A stretch of 64,000 bases of DNA from Notospermus geniculatus (GCA_002633025.1 NMRB01000898.1:81373-145372), one strand, 5' to 3'; positions 22,806-32,980 are shown, counted from the first letter of the stretch. Notes: generated from the letters alone by a model not told the origin. Translations and numbers: made by a program.

Positions 22806-23319
22806 AAGAATAATTTCGTCGCCCAAGAAATTCACAATTTCAACATTACAAATTTCGTATTATAGCGCGGATAACATTAGATGAGCCTAGATTTGCAGCT
22901 GACCATATTCTAAATGCTATGCTAGTCCAAGGCAACAAAGCCACAGCAGTTGCGCAAATATGCACTCAGTAGGCAATAAATTCTCGACGCAAGGGCCCAA
23001 CGCGCCGCGTAGCGGCGAACAGCAAAGCTAGCCAAAGACTTTTCACGGGTCAGGTGAACTCATAGGAGATACGCACCTAATGTTCAGATGGAATATACCG
23101 GGCGGTTGGTTCACGTTTTTAGCGGCTGCGAACGTTAGATGGGTACATTAGGTAGCAATATACTGACGGATTTGCCAGGGAATTGCTCTCTGGTTGTTGT
23201 AAAGTGTGATTTTTGTAAGATTTTTCTGAGTTGCAACGTCATTTCTAATTATCATAAATATGTTGAGTAGCTGGAATGTATTATAACAACATTTATTCAG
23301 CAGCCAAGAGCATGACATG

Positions 23320-23390
23320 GCCCGCTGGCGCATCGGTAGAGCGTGCGGCTATGAATCAGGGGCGCCGGGTTCGAGCCATTCGAGCGGCTA
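23320..23390 (+). mobile_element. tRNA-like sequence
   Basis: GCCCGCTGGCGCATCGG to AGCGGCTA has an acceptor with about five Watson-Crick pairs and the B-box GGTTCGAGCC, but the anticodon stem does not pair. The better reading is a SINE head or tRNA pseudogene. The region 22806-23319 holds nothing else I can support. Confidence 0.5.
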
Positions 23391-23711
23391 TTTTTCACGC
23401 CTCTGTTTCTCCTTTATATATTTTTTGCTGAACATTTTGAAGTCGCAGGAGGAATATCTCCCCAGCCCTTCCATTTTCCTACAAAACTGCATAACCCTAC
23501 TTGCTAATCTATCTATCTATATTATAATTGACGGTGGCGCTTTAACTTCGAACACGAACTCTTCCGTGGTTTCTGATCGAAATGGCACCATTTTCACAGG
23601 AAGTGTTGAAAATGACATGGGGATGGCCCTTAAGGGGGTGGCATTACATTTTTTTACCCTTAAGCGAATAAAATGCAGGAGGAAACTTCCAATGATTTGC
23701 AATGCCCACTA

Positions 23712-23785
23712 GCCTGGTTTCGCTGGCCACCGTGTAGATGGCGCTGCGTACGCAACACCATCTACACGTGGCCGACAGAACCAGG
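23712..23785. repeat. CCTGGTT hairpin, copy 1
   Basis: CCTGGTTTCGCTGGCCACCG opens and GTGGCCGACAGAACCAGG closes a fold-back. A related hairpin is at 57533-57609 (CTGGTTCC / GGAACCAG), with similar GGTGGCGCTG loops. Confidence 0.75.
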
Positions 23786-24022
23786 AATAATGCATTGTCT
23801 TCAACCAGGCAGGGTGATCAGAAAATAGGAACTTCAACACATAAAACGGCTGCCATCTGCTTCCCATAAGGCCTAGACTATTGTCCGAGGAGTTGACCCC
23901 CACTAAACATTTTCCTCCCACACAGAGACGTCCAGCAAAATGCCATCCTCTGGCCACATGCATCCTGTGAATGTGCTCGCCACGGGTACCATGCTAGTAA
24001 ATACTTATAACCACAGATCCCT

Positions 24023-24083
24023 GTCAGCTGTCGTGCATTGAGAGAGACTATTCACTAGTCTCTCTGAATGCAGGGGCAGCTGA
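24023..24083. repeat. Hairpin, ~26-bp arms
   Basis: GTCAGCTGTCGTGCATTGAG and its counterpart ending CAGCTGAC enclose a short loop at AGTCTCTCT. Nothing else is supported between 23790 and 24570. Confidence 0.7.
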
Positions 24084-24570
24084 CTACCATCCACATTCCC
24101 CTCCCAGTCACCAAAAATATCAACAACCCAACTAACGTTCAAGACTACTGGATGCGAGTATTGCAATACATGTAGATGTAGGTACAAGATGGCGGTGTTT
24201 GATTCTCTATTCAGACACCTTGACTGACACGATCAGTTCGCTTTAACAATTACTCCTCAGAAATTTGTCGATATTGACAAGTTTTTAATAAAGCAATTAG
24301 GCCACATAAAACTATTTGTTTAGCGTCCCTGCCGAACTGAAAAATGCCAAGACCCCTGCATTTTTTTGCAATGCATTTTCCATTAAAAAATTGCCTTCTC
24401 TAAAATTTGAAAATTAAATAAAAATTTGTTTATTTGTTTTTGGCTTATCTTTTCAGCTAAAAGCTACTAAAAAATAAAAATAAAAACCTCCCTCCCGACC
24501 CTGAAAAACTTAAGTGCCCGGACGCTAAACAAGTAATTTTTTTGCCTGGCCTTATTGTTTTTTTCACTAG

Positions 24571-25560
24571 AAACAAGGAGCGATATTATACAAACGAACT
24601 GCTAGAACGCCGCTTAAGCCGCCTTTTGATTTTCACGCTGGTCGGGATACTTGGTGGTATGACACGCAATCAGGATATTTACTGATAACTACAAACGGCG
24701 GTACGTTACCGAACACCGTCAGACTCTACAAACTTGAGAATAACACTTTGAAATTGTGGCATTCGGTGAAATATGAAAGTTCTCATGCCCTATTGAAATC
24801 TCAACGTTTATATAAAAGAAAATTCTTAGTTATTTGTACTGCTTTCCGCAGAAGAGCAGCATATCATGTTCGCGACATGTTTAATCGATCTATAACATAT
24901 ACGATGCACCCACCGAAATTTGACCGTTGTGTTCGGGCACCGATGTTTTCCCCTCCATTACTTCAAAAGGACAAAGTCGTGTTCACGTGCAAGTATGATT
25001 TTCCTGGAAGCGGAACAGCCACTGTCTACACGATGTCATTCGTTCACGCAAGCAAATCTGTCCTGTTGTCAAATAGAGTTGACCTTAAACTCCCCCACGC
25101 ATGTGACAGCATTGGATATTCAGTGTTCACTGCTGAAAGTGACGTGATCCTTGCCTGTGACCTAAGGAAGCCCGGTTTCTTTCTTTTTCGATCGAAACGC
25201 GGGTATGTCGGTCAGCTAATTAGACCTAAAACCCCATATATGTACGGCCGCCCTTCTACTTCAATATGGAGCCGACAGCACCAAATTGTTTTTCAGTATT
25301 TTGTGCTAAAGACGCCATACGGGTACAAAATTGTATTTTGGGGTTACGACGTTAAGTGTAAAACAAGAAGACCCATATCAAAGACAAAACCGAGACCGAG
25401 AATATTTTTTTATACCATAAAGCGGGAACAAATAATAGACAAGTCCACCCATACAATAGAATTCGCTCCGAATGGCAGAATAGTGATGATTATCTCTTAC
25501 AAGTCCAAACACACCAGAAAGGAACATATACATTTTGTAGACGTGTTCGCTCATCAGTAG
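24571..25560 (+). CDS. Uncharacterised protein, tandem paralogue 2 (3' exon)
   Basis: An acceptor-like tract (TATTGTTTTTTTCACTAG) ends at 24570; its TAG is also the last in-frame stop, so the frame is open for 329 codons from 24571 to the TAG at 25558-25560. No good ATG lies near the start, so an upstream exon is expected. The protein is basic and rich in aromatic residues, with repeated short hydrophobic blocks (YLLITT, VILAC, GFFLF, YKIVFWGYD) that suggest beta-strands. No known domain is recognised. Its layout matches the exon at 19889-20890, especially a G-Y-x-x-G-[FY]-L-[IL] block near the N-terminus and an aromatic/acidic C-terminal block, so both probably belong to a fast-diverging local family. 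A decayed piece of this copy is at 15057-15155. Confidence 0.7.
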   Translation, partial: KQGAILYKRTARTPLKPPFDFHAGRDTWWYDTQSGYLLITTNGGTLPNTVRLYKLENNTLKLWHSVKYESSHALLKSQRLYKRKFLVICTAFRRRAAYHVRDMFNRSITYTMHPPKFDRCVRAPMFSPPLLQKDKVVFTCKYDFPGSGTATVYTMSFVHASKSVLLSNRVDLKLPHACDSIGYSVFTAESDVILACDLRKPGFFLFRSKRGYVGQLIRPKTPYMYGRPSTSIWSRQHQIVFQYFVLKTPYGYKIVFWGYDVKCKTRRPISKTKPRPRIFFYTIKREQIIDKSTHTIEFAPNGRIVMIISYKSKHTRKEHIHFVDVFAHQ

Positions 25561-25570
25561 TTAGCCTAAA

Positions 25571-25807
25571 GATCCATTATTCACGCGAATTTCGAGCCGT
25601 CCATCACCGACGCCGCGGAAAAAAACAATGGTTGCGGCATCGCATCGCTCGAAATTTTATTCGCACGAATGGATCCTAAGCTGACTTTCCATTCACGCAA
25701 TTTTCGAGCGGCCGACACTCGGAAACATAATTGTTTGTTTCCGCGGCGTTGGTCACGGACAAAGGATGCGGCATCGCACCGCCCGAAAATTACGAGAACG
25801 GATTCTT
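25571..25807. repeat. Two adjacent family Q hairpins
   Basis: The hairpins 25571-25675 and 25687-25807 each open CCATTCACGC or similar and close with the complement, with a TTTCGAGC / GCTCGAAA stem and a GCGTTGGTC-type loop. Relatives are in the array at 29.1-32.2 kb. Confidence 0.8.
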
Positions 25808-26978
25808 AAAGCTGACAGGTCAGATATACTCTCCGACTTGTATCCAAAAATTTTTACGCTCAACTTCGACAGACCACGGCTGCCGAAGTCGAGCGTTCGG
25901 TAATGTTCGTAATGTGCACTAAGCTTCCTACCTTGAAACACCCATTACACCCTGCGCATACCAACTACGTCATCATTCACTCGCCTGATAACCGGAAGTG
26001 AAGGATCGAGGGCTCTCTGATGATCCAACACTCGAAACTTCAAAATGGATGAAGGAAAATTTCCGGGAATTCGAGGTAATCACCGCCAGAGTAATAATAG
26101 CGTATCGCATCGAATCCAAACACATTGAATAAACAAAACATCCGATTAGTTATCAATGATCGCGGATGCTATGCAAAAGTAAGTAGTCACCACAAAGATT
26201 GGTGTATCAAGAGACGTCTGCTTGTGCAAGTCGCCATGGCCCTGCACACGCAATGCCACATTCACCTGGGCCTGGCAGTGTGTTACCTAACATGGGGAAC
26301 GTAAGGAGTTCGGTTGCCCAAAAGCCTACAACAGCTATTATTCAGGCCTATTGTCTAGTCCATATATTGTCATTGAATGAATGGCTTGGCAGTGTGGTTT
26401 ACAGGCCTATCTCCTTTGAATAACAGAACTCCTAATTCCCCTTTCGGTTCTCCAGAGTGTCACGCGATTACAACTTTGGGCGAGCCCAATCAGCACATAG
26501 GCCTACATGCATGAATTCATGGCGAACACATCCAGTGTATAGGCATTGGAGCGGGCGTGGTTGGACCCGCTAATATCAAGACCGGAGCTGATATTTATTT
26601 TGAGGACAAATCGCGTATTTGCATGTGTTCTCGAATTGCCATGTTACGTACTACCAGTGGCAGTTGGAATTAGTTTTCGTTTGGACTTTCTGCATTTTTG
26701 ACGCAGATTGCATGCGATTTTTTGGATACGTGCACTGTGTATTTGGAGCCCACCTCTGTCCATGCAGAGCCCTCGATCCTTCACTTCCGGTTATCAGGCG
26801 AGTGAATGATGACGTAGTTGGTATGCGCAGGGTGTAATGGGTGTTTCAAGGTAGGAAGCTTAGTGTACATTACGAACATTACCGAACGCTCGACTTCGGC
26901 AGCCTCGTGGTCTGCCGAAGTTGAGCGTAAAAAAATTTGCATATAAGTCGGGGAGTATATCTGACCTGTCAGCTTTAA
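25806..26978. mobile_element. TTAA-flanked element with ~215-bp terminal inverted repeats
   Basis: TTAA stands at both edges (25806-25809 and 26975-26978). Inside them the left arm to 26018 and the right arm from 26768 match for about 215 bp, beginning AGCTGACAGGTCAGATATAC. TTAA duplication is typical of piggyBac and Kolobok families. The 750-bp interior has no transposase frame, so it is a non-autonomous derivative. It landed in the TTAA end of a family Q hairpin. Confidence 0.85.
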
Positions 26979-27294
26979 GGTCGATGTAATGTAATTGGCT
27001 TTTCCCCAAAACAGGCGCATTCCAAGCCACCGGAGTGTAACTTGATGAACAAGATGACATTGTAAATGTCTGATGGTTCCCGCTTGTTAAAGCGAATCGA
27101 CAGTCGTTTTGTATACAGAAGGATGATGTTTGTAAACATTGCCCTCACAGCCAATCAGAATGCAGGAAATGAGTGTTTGTAAACAAAGATTCGTCCCCTT
27201 TTGCATTCAAATTTTTTGGCTGACACATCGCTTTAAGAGGACCTTACAGGCATGACAGGCAGCCTGCTGGCAGCCATTTTGATGTGCTCAAATC

Positions 27295-28525
27295 AAATCA
27301 TCAGGTTTGACCTTGACCTTGACCTCTGATCATCAAGGCCATTGCATAATCAAAATGGGCATCCTCAGTAACCTAATAGTGGGTGATATCATGCTTCCAC
27401 CTCTGCCATAGGCAGAGATATATCAAATTATCACAGTATGACCTTGACCTTGACCTCTGATCATCAAGGTCATTGCATAATCGAAATGGGCATCCTCAAT
27501 AACCTAGGTATGGGTGATATCATGCCTCTACCTTTACCAAAGGCCGAGAAATTTCGAGTTATCAAGTTCGACCTTGACCTTGACATCTGATCATCATTGT
27601 CATTACATAATCCAAATTTGCATCCTCAATAACCTAAGTATGGGGGATATCATGTCTCTATCTCGACCACAGGCAGAGAAATTACAATTTTTTATGTTTG
27701 ACCTTGACCTTGACCTCTGACAATCAAGGTCACTGCATAATCGAAATGTGCATCCTCAATAACCTAAAGTGTGGGTGATATCATGTCTCTATCACTACCA
27801 CAGGCAGAGATATTTCAAATTTTCAAGTTCGACCTTGACCTCTGACCTTGACCTTGACCTCTGATCATCAAGGTCATTGCATAATCGAAATGGGCATCCT
27901 CAATAACCTAAGTATGGGTGATATCATGCCTCTACCTTTACCACAGGCAGAGATATTTCAAATTATCAAGTTTGATATATCAAAATCTCATGATATTTCG
28001 AACACCCGGACACTTGAGGCTGAGAATTTCAACACAGTCCAGTCCTTGGATAAGTAGGCATGAACTAAGACGTGTTTCATGTTGCTCAGTTGACAGTATG
28101 GCAAGTTATCTGAAAATATCAAATTCGTGATATCGATATCACCATGATCCCAACATATCACATCAAAAGTAATCAGCCCATTCAATTCCTAAGGTATGAA
28201 AACCTAAGGGTAGAACTTATTTCCATTGCTGTAGGTGTTGAAGGAGCCGAGTTATGCCATCAGATAAAAGCGTGACAGACAAAATATCAAGTCCGATATG
28301 TTGATTACATCATGATGGAGACATCTGAGATTGAAAATTATTGGCTCAATGGATTGCCCAGGTTGACAAACCTAGGGGTAGGATTTGTTTCCAAGGCTCT
28401 AGCTGTTCAAGGAGATGAGATACGAAGGTGTGACAGACCGGACACACAGACACACACACACACCCACACACACACCATGACCAAAAACAATATGGTTCCC
28501 GATCTGATTGATTGGGAACCATAAT
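27295..28525 (+). repeat. TGACCTTGACCT repeat, diverged relative with ~131-bp monomers
   Basis: Five to six units begin GACCTTGACCTTGACCTCTG at about 27308, 27441, 27571, 27700 and 27851. Each contains TCAAGGTCATTGCATAATC and GTGATATCATG. The 3' end has a CACA microsatellite and the hairpin GGTTCCCGATC / GGGAACC, as in the 12.2-kb element. Confidence 0.85.
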
Positions 28526-28528
28526 CAT

Positions 28529-29064
28529 TAGGGCCGTTTAGACGACAGGGAAAAATCCACATGCGATCCGATCGAATCCGATTGCGGTTCAAAACTCATG
28601 CGTGTACGGCTTAGCGCACATGTCCGACAAAACTCGGTCCGTTAGGGGTGTTTTTAAAGTCGACTGACCCAACGCTGTCGACTGGTCATTCAGCCAGGAC
28701 AGTCGATTTTAACAGACACCCCTAACGCATTGAGTTTTGTCGGACATGTGCGCTAAGCTTAAACGCTACCCAATGCGGTCCAATGTGGATTTTGGACCGC
28801 ATTGGACCACATTCAAATCTCATCTAAACGCAAATGAGACCCAATGTGGTGGATCGGATCCAATCGGATCGAATCTGAGGCTCGTATGCACCAATGAAGA
28901 TTATCTTGAACTCAGGTTCAGCCAGAACTTTTTCAATTGTTCTGGTTTGCCAGAGCATGATGTGACAATGGAAAAGTTGTGGCTCAACCTGAGTTAAAGA
29001 TAATCTTCGCTTGGTGCATACGGCCCTGAATGTGGTTTTTTGGCTGGTCGTCTAAACGGCCCTA
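28529..29064. repeat. Composite element of nested palindromes
   Basis: The outer ends are TAGGGCCGTTTAGACGAC and its complement. Inside are at least two further palindromes: 28610-28757 (CTTAGCGCACATGTCCGACA and complement, with an inner GTTAGGGGTGT stem) and 28882-29022 (CGTATGCACC and complement). The second also occurs alone at 59568-59697. Confidence 0.85.
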
Positions 29065-29074
29065 TAATTGCATC

Positions 29075-29155
29075 CTTTGTCCACGACCAACGCGGCGGAA
29101 ACAAACAATGCTTTCGAGCGTCTGCGGCAAGAAAATCGCGTGAATGGATTCTCAG
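29075..29155. repeat. Half family Q hairpin
   Basis: CCACGACCAACGCGGCGG to GAAAATCGCGTGAATGG is one arm and the loop of family Q; the other arm is missing where the large fold-back begins. Confidence 0.75.
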
Positions 29156-29157
29156 CC

Positions 29158-30163
29158 TAAAGGCGGTGACAGACTAGTGCGTACGCGACGCGGAGCGACG
29201 CGTTTTCTTTTGTGTTTTTGCGCTCCACTGCACATGGTGCTCAGTGGTGCCTGAAAACACAAAAGAAAACGCTTAGCTCCGCGCGGCGTCGCGCTAGTCT
29301 GTCACCAGCTTTAGGCCTGCTTTCCACTGGAGCGTTTCCGCGTGCGGAATTCTGTGCGGAAAAGTCAATCCAATCCATTTTCCTTGGCTGTTTCCATGAA
29401 AGCGTTTTGGCAATCGCGAGATCAGCACGAGGGGATCGACTTTGCTTTCTCGCGAGCGAGAGGCCCGCGCGCGGGAAAAAAAGTCGATGTCGAATCGACT
29501 TTTTTTCCAACTGGAACATGGGGTCATATGAATAAAGAGTAGCAAATGCTTTTACTTGAATTTTGCAGTACAAATGTATTAGGCAATGCTGTACATGAAG
29601 TAAAAGCATTTGCTCGTCTTTATTCATATGACCCATGGTTTCTGAGCCATGTTGAAAGTATGTACGCGGCCGCAGATCGTCAGGGGAACACGACAGCAGT
29701 ACCAATTCGGCGCCAACCACCCTGTGTCGTAACGCGTGAATGGAAAAGGTCACAAAACTCGTACGCGTCTCGCTTGCCTCCGCGCGTGTAACTCGCGCGC
29801 TGAAACGCTCCAATGGAAAGCAGGCTGCGCGTTTTGATTTTTGAGCCATGTTGAAAAGACCGGTATGTACGCGATAGCAGTACCAATTCGGCGCAAACCT
29901 TCTGTATCGTAACGCGTGAATGGAAACGGTTACAAAACTCGCAGGCGTCTCGCTTGCCTCCGCGCTTGTAAATCGCGCGCGGAATCGCTCCAATGGAAAG
30001 CAGGCCTTAAAGCCGGTGACAGACTAGGGCGACGCCGCGCGGAGCTAAGCGTTTTCTTTTGTGTTTTCAGGCACCACTGAGCACCATGTGCTGTGGAGCG
30101 CAAAAACACAAAAGAAAACGCGTCGCTCCGCGTCGCGTACGCACTAGTCTGTCACCGCCTTAA
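29158..30163. repeat. ~1-kb GC-rich fold-back built from nested elements
   Basis: The left arm (29158-29340) and right arm (29975-30163) are inverted copies that begin with GGCGGTGACAGACTAG. Each arm is itself folded around AACACAAAAGAAAACG, and next comes GCCTGCTTTCCACTGG. The centre holds a family A hairpin (29521-29634) and a direct duplication (29637-29825 and 29843-30006). Open frames here exist on both strands because of symmetry, not coding. Confidence 0.85.
29521..29634. repeat. Palindromic MITE, family A, copy 2
   Basis: GGGTCATATGAATAAAGA and its complement bound a 114-bp fold-back with AAATGCTTTTACTT arms. It is the better preserved of two copies (the other is 4084-4200) and sits inside the large fold-back. 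Confidence 0.9.
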
Positions 30164-30297
30164 GGCTGATTCATACTCCGTCCGGATTTTGCGCCGACTA
30201 TGATCAATTTCACTGCGTGTGCACATTCACGTCGTGGAAACCTGCGATCAGTTTCATGCGCTTGACGGTCCGCAAGCGAGTATGAATCAGCCCTTAA
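30160..30297. repeat. Array element d (TTAA-bounded)
   Basis: TTAAGGCTGATTCATACTC and GAGTATGAATCAGCCCTTAA are the ends; TTAA is shared with both neighbours. Confidence 0.85.
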
Positions 30298-30664
30298 GGC
30301 CCGTTTCCACTAGAGCGTTTTTTCGCTCGCGGAAAAACGACGCGTTTTTGCGCGACGGATATCGTGGCGGTGGTCATTTTCTGGAGGGGTTTCCATTAGG
30401 GCGTTTCATACACCATACACCGTGCACCGAATACAGCTCGGAATGTACAGAAGTACGCCGCGGAATACGCTTTGAATGCTATTCGAGCAATCGGCTTTTG
30501 TCCGCCGGCGGTCTCCGTTCCGCAATATTCGATCGTTTTCACCGTCCCGCTCAAGTGGAAAGGGATAAAGGGATATCCATTACAGCATTCTCAGCGGATT
30601 TCCGCTCGCGAAAACGCGGCGTCATGCGCCGCGCAAAAACGCCCTAGTGGAACCGGGCCTTTAA
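30294..30664. repeat. Array element e (TTAA-bounded)
   Basis: TTAAGGCCCGTTTCCACTAG and CTAGTGGAACCGGGCCTTTA bound 371 bp. Inner GCTCGCG-rich stems and a second start-like block (GGTTTCCATTAGGGCG at 30390) suggest nested remains. Confidence 0.8.
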
Positions 30665-30815
30665 GCCGGTGACAGACTGGCGCGTACGCAGTGCGTCCTG
30701 CAGGCGTTCCACCAATCAGATCCTTCGATAGCTGTTTCGGTCTGTGTTACCGCCTCACTGATTGGTTGAACGCTCCCCGACGCGCTGCTTTCGCGCTAGT
30801 CTGTCACCGCCTTAA
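30661..30815. repeat. Array element f (TTAA-bounded)
   Basis: TTAAGCCGGTGACAGACTGG and AGTCTGTCACCGCCTTAA are the ends, the same ends as the 1-kb fold-back at 29158, but the interior here is different and has CCAATCAG / CTGATTGG arms. Confidence 0.85.
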
Positions 30816-30827
30816 GCCTTAGCCAAA

Positions 30828-31400
30828 AGCCTGGCGCAGATCGACCTTGCGACTGGATGCAACTACCTGCAACAGTCGCTGTCGATGTGAGCGGACAGCG
30901 CACATCGATTGCGACTGGTCATTGAGGCAACAAGTGGCACAAACCAGTCTCAATCCGGAGCGCGCACATCGACACATGCAACTGAACTGAATGCTACACG
31001 GAAATTGTCGATGTCTTCCGAACGGACAACTCGTACTCGGGAGTCATGTGATAAACATTCAAAATGGCTGTGCACCTAGACTGGTTCCCGGTCCCAACAT
31101 CGGAGCCAGTTGGGACTACGAACCAGTCTAATGTGCACCACAAACGAGGAAATTCATTGCCAGAGCGCGCACATCGACTGCGACTGAATGCAACTAGATG
31201 CAATGGTCGGCAACGAGTAGAACATGTGCAACTGATTGCAACTACCTGCAACGGTCGGCAATAGCGTTGCTGGGCCGCTCAGATCGACCTGTTTGTGCAA
31301 CTGATCAGTTGCAACTGTTTTCAGCCAGTCGCAACCATTGCCGGCAACGGCATTGCAGGTAGTTGCATCCAGTCGCAAGGTCGATCTGCGCCAGGCTTAA
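30828..31400. repeat. Array element g with GCAAC-rich interior
   Basis: AAGCCTGGCGCAGATCGACC pairs with the right end at 31340-31400 for about 45 bp. GCAACTACCTGCAAC words recur inside, and an inner stem (CTGGTTCCCGGTCCCAAC) is at 31079-31129. The right end is TTAA. Confidence 0.8.
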
Positions 31401-31516
31401 GAATCCATTCATGCGATTTTCGAGCGGCAGACGCTTGAAAGCATTGTTTGTTTCTGCCGCTTTGGTCGTGGACAAAGGATGCGACATCGCGCGGCACGAA
31501 AATCGCGTGAATGGCT
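31397..31516. repeat. Array element h (family Q hairpin)
   Basis: TTAAGAATCCATTCATGCGA opens and TCGCGTGAATGG closes. The arms carry GATTTTCGAGCGGC and its complement around a loop with TTTGGTCGTGGAC. Confidence 0.85.
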
Positions 31517-31650
31517 AGGGATACACTCAACGCGATTTACCCATCGCGCGCGATTTTCGCATGAATCTCTTTTGTTTCGGAGGCATTGCGGCATGAAATA
31601 ACAAAGAAACAACGCGCGCGATGGGTAAATCGCGTTCAGTGTATCCCTAG
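31514..31650. repeat. Array element i (GGGATACACT hairpin)
   Basis: CTAGGGATACACTCAACGCG and CGCGTTCAGTGTATCCCTAG are the ends, with GATTTACCCATCGCGCGCG and its complement inside. Confidence 0.9.
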
Positions 31651-31658
31651 CCTTAGCC

Positions 31659-31945
31659 TAAGGCCTGCTTTCCATTGGCGCGTTTCCGTGCGCGGAAACG
31701 CTCGAAAGCATTGTTTGTTTCCGCTTCGTTGGTCACGGCGCGGAAAAAAACAATGGTTTCGAGTGTTTCCGCGCACGGAAACGCGCAAATGGAAAACAGG
31801 CCTTAGGCCTGCTTTCCATTGGCGCGTTTCCGTGCGCGGAAACGCTCGAAAGCATTGTTTGTTTCCGCTTCGTTGCTCACGGCGCGGAAAAACAATGCTT
31901 TCGAGCGTTTCCGCGCGCGGAAACGCGCCAATGGAAAGCAGGGTT
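31659..31945. repeat. Array elements j and k: tandem pair of family S hairpins
   Basis: Two ~140-bp hairpins lie head to tail (31659-31805 and 31803-31945). Each starts GGCCTGCTTTCCATTGGCGC, has GCGCGGAAACGCTCGAAAGC in its stem, and ends with the complement. They share CTTA at the junction and most of their loop with family Q. Confidence 0.9.
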
Positions 31946-31954
31946 TGGGCTGGC

Positions 31955-32190
31955 TGTCCATTCACGCGATTTTCGAGCGGGGGACGCTCGAAAGCATTGT
32001 TTGTTTCCGCCGCGTTGGTCGTGGACAAAGGATGCGACATCGCGCGGCACGAAAATCGCATGAATGGATTCTTAGGCCAAGGCTAAGAATCCATTCACGC
32101 GATTTTCTTGCCGCAGACGCTCGAAAGCATTGTTTGTTTCCGCCGCGTTGGTCGTGGACAAAGGATGCGATATCGTTTGGCAAGAAAATC
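31955..32190. repeat. Array elements l and m: one full and one half family Q hairpin
   Basis: 31955-32074 is a complete family Q hairpin. A second begins at 32083 (AAGAATCCATTCACGCGATT) and passes from its loop to AAGAAAATCGC, then merges at about 32190 with the GCAATTTGTTATC sequence of the TAGTCCGAAC element. Confidence 0.8.
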
Positions 32191-32425
32191 GCAATTTGTT
32201 ATCAAAATCACGAAAAATGTTCCTCTCTAAAAGCCGATGCACAGCATCGCCCTCTTTACTGTTTGAGGTCACATGATACGGGAATCACCAATCGGTGACC
32301 TGATCATGCTGATGACGTAGAACCAAAATCTGGTTCTTCGGTTACTCATCATCTGACTCTGTAATGCGTACGGCAAATAGGATAAAAATAGCAATACGAG
32401 TCAGACGTTCGGACTATGCTTCTAC
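32190..32425 (+). mobile_element. Right half of a TAGTCCGAAC element, with target copy
   Basis: From GCAATTTGTTATCAAAATCA to GTTCGGACTA (32407-32416) this follows the right half of the intact element at 36458-36942. The nine bases after it, TGCTTCTAC (32417-32425), are its target copy; their reverse complement lies next to the other half at 32972-32980. Confidence 0.8.
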
Positions 32426-32696
32426 GCAAGCCGATTCACCTTACCTTAGCAACGAGCGTCAGTGGTGGGTTTGTCTAAAGTAGGGATTTTAGGTCGATTC
32501 GGCGAAAAACAAATCAATATTTTTGTACTGTCCTCACACGGTTTTATCTTTTCATTTATAAATGACCTGAAATATTTTTCATAATATCCCTACAGGTCAG
32601 TTGATCTATGACAGCAAGTGGCTTTCCCTCCTTCCATTCCCAATCTCTAGCATTCATATCATTTGTCACACCCATCCACACCATCATCATCAAACG

Positions 32697-32980
32697 AAGG
32701 TTTATCTGGCTAGAGTAAACATAGTGCGTGATTGCGAGTATAGCTGGTTGAAACCTAAGCAAGTAGAAGGCCTGAGAGCAGATTTGTCAAATGATACGAT
32801 TGTCGTCTTGCCCACAGGCTTTGGAAATCTAAAAATAAACTAAATGAATATGCAAAACCCGACCTGGAGATGGACGGACCAATCAAAATAGACCCCCGCG
32901 ATAGGCTTCATCTGACTCTAGTTGCGTCCGTCAGTTCTGCAAATGAGCAACAGGTGGCACTGTTCGGACTAGTAGAAGCA
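32697..32980 (-). mobile_element. Left half of the same TAGTCCGAAC element, inverted
   Basis: This is the reverse complement of the left half of 36458-36942, ending in GTTCGGACTA at 32962-32971 followed by GTAGAAGCA (32972-32980). It retains a stretch that the 36-kb copy lacks, including the helicase fragment. Confidence 0.8.
32724..32843 (+). pseudogene. RecQ-like helicase motif fragment
   Basis: In one frame the translation reads SWLKPKQVEGL, then NDTIVVLPTGFG, close to the Q-motif and motif I (Walker A) of RecQ-family DNA helicases, where GFGKS is expected. The lysine is lost (GFGNL) and the frame stops a few codons later at 32841-32843, so only about 35 relevant residues survive. The inverted copy at 36590-36700 shows the same SWLK start with stops and lacks the Walker A part. 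It is inferred that the helicase piece belonged to the parent mobile element rather than to a host gene. Confidence 0.65.

Noticed and set aside
23320-23390. Functional tRNA gene
   Set aside because: The anticodon stem does not pair and the T-stem is weak; treated as a tRNA-derived relic.
29241-29993. 250-codon open frame on the minus strand
   Set aside because: It runs through both arms of the 1-kb fold-back and a MITE; frames are open on both strands because of GC-rich symmetry.
31586-32298. Several overlapping frames of 140-166 codons
   Set aside because: They cross three or four hairpin elements and repeat the same peptide words; by-product of the array.
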